This document shows, piece by piece, positions 59,782 to 64,000 of a stretch of DNA of 64,000 bases; within the stretch, counting starts at the first letter, position 1; each line of letters begins with the position of its first letter. Position numbers and translations under genes: made by a program. The stretch comes from Ischnura elegans (taxonomy: Eukaryota > Arthropoda > Insecta > Odonata > Coenagrionidae): the NCBI RefSeq assembly GCF_921293095.1, contig NC_060247.1, positions 109,077,111-109,141,110 of the forward strand. Direction: 5' to 3'. The notes beneath the pieces were generated by a model. It made no database searches and was not told the DNA's origin. It saw only the letters and a list, made by a program, of their open reading frames with translations.

Positions 59782-59864
59782 CTGGGCTACATTTCCCTCA
59801 TGGCGCAAATGACCTCAGCTGTGGGTCGCCTCTTCCAAATACCATACCATACCTGGGCTACATT
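59782..59864 (+). mobile_element. 59-bp SINE 3' stub with 12-bp TSD
   Basis: Identical 12-bp repeats ctgggctacatt at 59782-59793 and 59853-59864 bracket 59 bp that match the SINE 3' blocks at 27.8 and 28.3 kb (tggcgcaaatgacc, agctg, tcgcctcttccaaata) and end in ACCAT repeats. A very short 5'-truncated retroposition. Confidence 0.75.
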
Positions 59865-60116
59865 GCCAAGACACCGAGGAATGCATCAGTGACTCTGAAA
59901 GACCACATTTCACACCACAGAAAAACCCATCCATTTTTTCAGAATGCCAACTAAAATTATACTGGATTAATGAGGTTAATCCATCTTTCGTTTATGGCTC
60001 TGTACTTTTCTATTTCACTACAATTGTTTCTACAGTTCCAGATACGATCTGCAGTCAACATAAACACCTATTTCCCTCTGGTGTGGCACATCTGGCAGAG
60101 TGCACTCTGGAATTGC

Positions 60117-60168
60117 TATTGTTGATGCTAACACTAATTCCATGGAATTAGTGTTAGCATCAACAATA
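60117..60168. repeat. Perfect 52-bp palindrome
   Basis: Every base from 60117 to 60168 is self-complementary about the centre of ccatgg (60140-60145), with no spacer. The arm is tattgttgatgctaacacta plus attcc plus a. Confidence 0.9.
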
Positions 60169-60699
60169 CCATGACCGAATGAACCTTGGGATTCATGCTT
60201 ATAAATTTAAGTTATCTCTGGCATCTGGAGCAAATTAATTTGCTTGAAAAATGACACTGAGAAAGAAAAAACGTGCCCAGCCCATTTTTACAAAATCCAT
60301 TTAATTTTCTTAATACTTCAAAATCATATGTGTGAGTTTGAAAAAATATGCAAGAAAAATTACTTCCATAATGGATGACAAAGAGATGGCATTCAGATCA
60401 AAGGAAATTGTATGCTGTATAACAAACGTACTTCACAATACGTACATTATATCATTTTCTCTTGAGCGTAGAAACAAGGCCAAAAATGTACGACGAAAAT
60501 TCTTTTAATAGGAAAATGTAGTCATCGAATTAACAGAATGTACTTACTTTGCTTATATACCATGCAGTTAAAAGACAATAACACGGCACATTTATTATAA
60601 TAATATAAGAACTGAAGTGAATTTAAACACCTGAAACGATGGAAAACACAATTTACAAAGCGTACTTAGCTAAAACAATGACTAAAATCAAGAACATTG

Positions 60700-61031
60700 C
60701 AAGAGGTTCTTACTTGAAAAATCCCCGCGATTCCCGCGCTAGTGCGCTTAGCGACATGTTTTTCAGAACGCATTTCGTATCGTTTGTCTTGGCGGGGAAC
60801 CATCAACAGACAAGTTGGGAATGAAATTTTGAGTGTGAATTAATGATTTCATACTTTCTTTTGTAATATAAGATATACATCAATCTTTCACTATGTCGTT
60901 TCGTCTTTGATCAGTGTGGAATTTTTGTTGCCGTCTTCAATTTTATTATCACCGTGATGTAGTGGAAGAATAAGGAAGTAGTGTGTTGTATTCATATTAA
61001 CATAGAGACATATATTAGTGAAAACGACACC
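60700..61031 (+). promoter_or_regulatory. Promoter and 5' UTR region of the 61-kb gene
   Basis: A small CpG-containing block at 60724-60800 precedes the start codon by about 250-300 bp. It includes TTCCCGCGC (60731-60739), which fits an E2F-type site, and a near match TTGGCGGGGAA (about 60789-60799). No TATA box was seen. Confidence 0.4.
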
Positions 61032-61185
61032 ATGACTAGCCCTGGGTTTGATAAATTTAGTTTTGGAAATGGAAGTTTCACCAAGTCAAGTATGAATGAC
61101 TCCACCACAATGCTTGGTGGAACGAAAAGAAATTCTACGTTTTTCAATACCGGCGTGTCAATGCTAAAGGGGTATTCAATGCTGG
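61032..61185 (+). CDS. 61-kb gene, coding exon 1
   Basis: From ATG to CTGG|GTGAGT; low-complexity Ser/Gly/Thr N terminus. The final G joins AC of exon 2 to give Asp. Confidence 0.65.
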
Positions 61186-62779
61186 GTGAGTGGAGTAACC
61201 ATTGTCATTAGTATTACCGAACTTTCTAATTTCTGTTATAGACCAGGAAACTGATCCCGAGTCTCATATTTCAGATGATTCTTCACTAGATGATCTTGAT
61301 GCATTGGATAGCTCAAGGCATGATTCATTGCATTTAAACAAATCACTAACCATCTATCCAGGTGATTTCACTGGTGTTATGGAGAAATCTAAGATTAGAA
61401 TGGTTCAAACTTCGTCTGAACCATGGAAATCAGGTACTTAAATCAGAGAGCTCTTGACACTGTCCAGTAGATATTTTTCCAATCCACCATTATATTTGAA
61501 TGCTGTTCTTTCTTTTGCTATAGTTTTTTCGAATTAATTTAGGTTCTTGAATGATAGTTTTCTAATTCATGTTCATCATTAATGCATTTTCATCATTTTT
61601 TCTCAGTGACAGAGGAGTTGTTTATGAATTTCTTCGAGACTTTACGAATAAACCAAGGCGAGGTTCAATTTTTCAGTCAAGTTTCAGACTTTATCGTCAA
61701 CTGCACTGACTGTGCCAAAATTATTGAGCAGATGAGGGATCGAACGGAATCCCTTGGTGCTTCTGGATTAAATGAGGTAAGGCGAATGAAGTGTTGCTTT
61801 GCAAAACAACAATTATATTATTGCTCTTTCAAGAGAGCTTAGATGGACTCACTGCAAATCATATAATTCTTTGGTTAATTAATAGAAAAAAGTATGCTTT
61901 ACCACGGTAGCTTCTGCAAGTGAAGGCTGTAGTTAATGATTAGTCTGTTCATCTTGAAGTCCTGTATCCAAATGAAAAAATGTTTCATAATTATAAATTT
62001 TTGCATTTGTAACAAAGTTGGAATCCTGGTCAAGGCAAATAGTTATTCCTCTGCGGAACTTTTGCATTTGACATGCTCTAGGTACTATCACTTCCAATAA
62101 TATGTGAACACTCACAAGCCCCACTTAACAGATGTGGTCAGGTCAGTAAAAACTTGGAAGGTTGGCACATGAGATAACCTGCATCCCTCAACCGTTCGCC
62201 ACCAAGAGCTGACGAGGACGGATGTGGGGGCGATCGGGCTAGTCAAACTCCAGGCACTATAGCCCTGGCAGATAGAATGCCACTGAGGAAACTCACGTTC
62301 ACGCTAATGTTTTGGCCGTCGGAGTGCTTTCATTTGGGCTCCTTGGCAAGGTTGTTCCTCTCTTAAGATTAATATTTGGACTCAATGTATACATGTTGGT
62401 TAGATGAGGCTCCGTAGCTGAGTAGGTTTATTTCACGCGCATTAGTTGCCCTTAAGTTTTGGGAGGGTTCTAATCCAATGTAGTTAAATTTTATTCATTT
62501 TGTGAAAGAATCATTCTTAATATCAACATAATAGATACAGTTAACTCAATAAATAATTAATGCCGATTTTTTTAAATGACAAAATTTATTAAAATAATGA
62601 CTATCTACGTTAACACATTCATTTCAGAGCAGATTAATTCACTGAGAGAAAAAAAGCAAAGGAAGCGGCAGAGGTTGTATCTTTGTGTCCTTTCAGCTAA
62701 TTACTGTGCAGTCTCCGTTGTGATAAATTCCTGCTCATATTTACCACAATTCACACTAAATAGCCATATACATTCATAG
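61032..62779 (+). CDS. Unrecognised protein, Ser/Asp-rich then helical, 5' part of gene
   Basis: Exons 61032-61185, 61242-61433 and 61607-61776 join in consistent phase (1, 1, 0) through donors GTGAGT, GTACTT and GTAAGG, giving 172 residues from ATG at 61032 (context acaccATGa). A fourth exon from 62630 (acceptor tttcagag|CAG, phase 0) adds QINSLREKKQRKRQR; its 3' limit is uncertain. It reads open to a stop at 62779, or may be spliced at the weak AGAG|GTTG near 62683. Residues 1-50 are Ser/Thr/Gly/Phe-rich (FDKFSFGNGSF), about 55-75 acidic (ISDDSSLDDLDALDSS), and from about 116 amphipathic and probably coiled-coil (LFMNFFETLRINQGEVQFFS, IIEQMRDRTESL). I do not recognise the family. Upstream E2F-like sites would fit a cell-cycle gene, but that is inference. 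Confidence 0.65.
61242..61433 (+). CDS. 61-kb gene, coding exon 2
   Basis: Acceptor ttctgttatag, donor TCAG|GTACTT. Encodes the acidic ETDPESHISDDSSLDDLD stretch and LTIYPGDFTGVMEKSKIR. Confidence 0.65.
61607..61776 (+). CDS. 61-kb gene, coding exon 3
   Basis: Acceptor atttttctcag, donor AATGAG|GTAAGG. The two leading bases complete a Val codon. Encodes TEELFMNFFETLRINQ and the Cys-containing VNCTDCAKIIEQMRD helix. Confidence 0.65.
62145..62480 (+). mobile_element. SINE-like insertion in the gene's third intron
   Basis: GC-richer than the intron around it. An A-box-like ctccgtagctgagtaggttt (about 62409) and B-box-like gggttctaatcc (about 62465) have tRNA spacing. The 62145-62400 part is unassigned repeat-like sequence. 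Confidence 0.45.
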
Positions 62780-62784
62780 TTAAA

Positions 62785-63195
62785 ATCATTTTGATAATCT
62801 TGGAATAAGAAAAATAATTTTAATTCGATCAATAATAATAGTTTTCTAATTTATAGTATTCATTTATGAAAAAATGTTGGAATTTACGTGAATGAAAGCT
62901 AAATGCTTTCCTAACAGTGGGTGTGCAAACCACAATTTATTTATCACATAATACTGGAAGTAGGCTATTGTGTAGTGGCAGCATTGGATTTAATCAAATG
63001 AATGACAAGTCTAACTATGTAATAACAGAGTAAAGAAACAGAAAATATGTACTCCTTTAGTATAAAAATACATTAATTCTAATATCATACAGTTAACAAA
63101 TGCAGATTGACGCAAATAACCCAATTTCAAACTCTCCATGATAAACCACAATGCTATCAACCAAGAATCGATGAACACTCATTCTTAAAGAATGT
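62785..63195. other. AT-rich DNA, nothing recognised
   Basis: Either intron or 3' flank of the 61-kb gene. Confidence 0.4.
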
Positions 63196-63199
63196 AGTA

Positions 63200-64000
63200 T
63201 TTACGGGGAAGATTTAAAAATATCTTCAGGTGGGTCTTTCCACTCCTTTATTCCTCGATGTAGGAAGGATTTAAACAAAATTTCTGTTTTCTGCGTCTTG
63301 AACTTAATTTTGAATTCATGATCATTCCTTCCTATGTAACAGGATGAGTCCAGCTTTAAGACCCATTTCCTTCCAACCCCGCTCTTTTGTAAAGGCATTG
63401 CTGACCCCACATAGCCTATTTATGGTTCTTCTTACTTTTAGAGATTTCCATCCCAAGCACCCTGGCGTACCTCTCTCCCCCTTCTATGCTTTCCTAGAGT
63501 ACACTTGGCTGCCTTTCTTTGAACTTTTTCAAGCTTTAAAGTATCATTGTTACAATTGGGATCCCACACCCAAGTAGCATATTCTAATACAGGTCGAACC
63601 ATAGTCATGTAGGGCATTTCTTTGGTTTCTGTTGCACTATTTTTTATATTTCTCATGACCTAATGCAGAGTTTTAAATGATTTTCCTACCACCTGATCAA
63701 TATGCATTCCCCAATCAAGTTTGGATTTGAAATTAACCCCCAAGTATTTACAATCATTAAAGTTGGAAATATTTCCCCCGAACAAGATATATGAGTGGTT
63801 ATCCTTGTTTCTCCTTCTCGTGAACGTATTTTTTTGCATTTTCTTGCAAAAACATCCATTTTGTAGGTGATTATCCATGAAAATATGTTATCTAAGTCAT
63901 TTTGAAGGGTACACTGGTCTTCACTGCTTTTGATCCTGTGGTAGATTGTGTAATCATCTGCAAAAAGGCATATATTGGAGTCAACACCCACGTGTATATC
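63200..64000 (-). mobile_element. CR1/Jockey-like LINE, RT domain, runs off window
   Basis: Minus-strand pieces in collinear order: NICLFADDYTIYHRI with the catalytic FADD box (about 63946-63966) and LQNDLDNIFSW; KYLGVNFKSKLDWGMHIDQV; MVRPVLEYATWVWDPNCNND with KLEKVQRKAAK; and the C-terminal FKTQKTEILFKSFLHRGIKEW region to a stop near 63201. Frames change at least twice, so this copy is a pseudogene at least in the seen part. The upstream RT and endonuclease would lie beyond 64000. Confidence 0.85.

Noticed and set aside
1-64000. CRISPR array, bacterial operon, prophage or plasmid features
   Set aside because: No regularly spaced repeats, no ribosome-binding-site-led gene strings, and spliced genes throughout; the DNA is eukaryotic.

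Overview
The window reads as nuclear DNA of an arthropod, most probably an insect. It is AT-rich and gene-poor, its genes are split by GT-AG introns, and it is full of transposable-element remnants (RTE-like and CR1/Jockey-like LINEs, tRNA-derived SINEs, a mariner, a hAT and hAT-type MITEs). One gene is identified firmly: a muscle myosin regulatory light chain (Mlc2-like) on the minus strand at 33266-39002. Its five coding exons join in frame to exactly 200 codons including the stop. The species cannot be named from the sequence.

Layout. 1-9.6 kb is almost featureless AT-rich DNA, with one RTE LINE 3' end (3.45-3.78 kb) and a CpG-rich island (about 4.0-4.4 kb). 9.6-12.8 kb holds two copies of a 375-bp dispersed repeat, a 153-bp tandem repeat and a GC-rich block. 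15.2-18.8 kb is a transposon cluster: three hAT-type MITEs with 8-bp target duplications, a tRNA-derived SINE and two fold-back elements flanked by direct repeats. 20-28.4 kb carries two RTE fragments, a CR1/Jockey RT fragment enclosed by long inverted arms, and SINEs. 31.4-31.8 kb looks like the 3'-terminal exon of an unidentified minus-strand gene. 33.1-39.5 kb is the Mlc2-like gene with its promoter region. 43.5-47.8 kb contains a complete but decayed mariner and a complete hAT with a SINE nested inside it. 48-60 kb is intergenic DNA with MITEs, LINE pieces, a CpG island at 51.3 kb and a perfect 52-bp palindrome at 60.1 kb. 60.7-62.8 kb is the 5' part of an unrecognised plus-strand gene whose exons join in consistent phase. 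A CR1/Jockey LINE runs off the right edge.

The coding content does not form a pathway. The myosin light chain is a stand-alone sarcomeric gene, and the 61-kb gene is unidentified. The less ordinary structures are repeats: three fold-back elements whose loops carry a minus-strand stem-GAAAC motif resembling the small hammerhead-type cores of Penelope-like elements (a tentative reading), a hAT with direct-orientation AAAAGTC arrays at both ends, and several long near-perfect inverted repeats.
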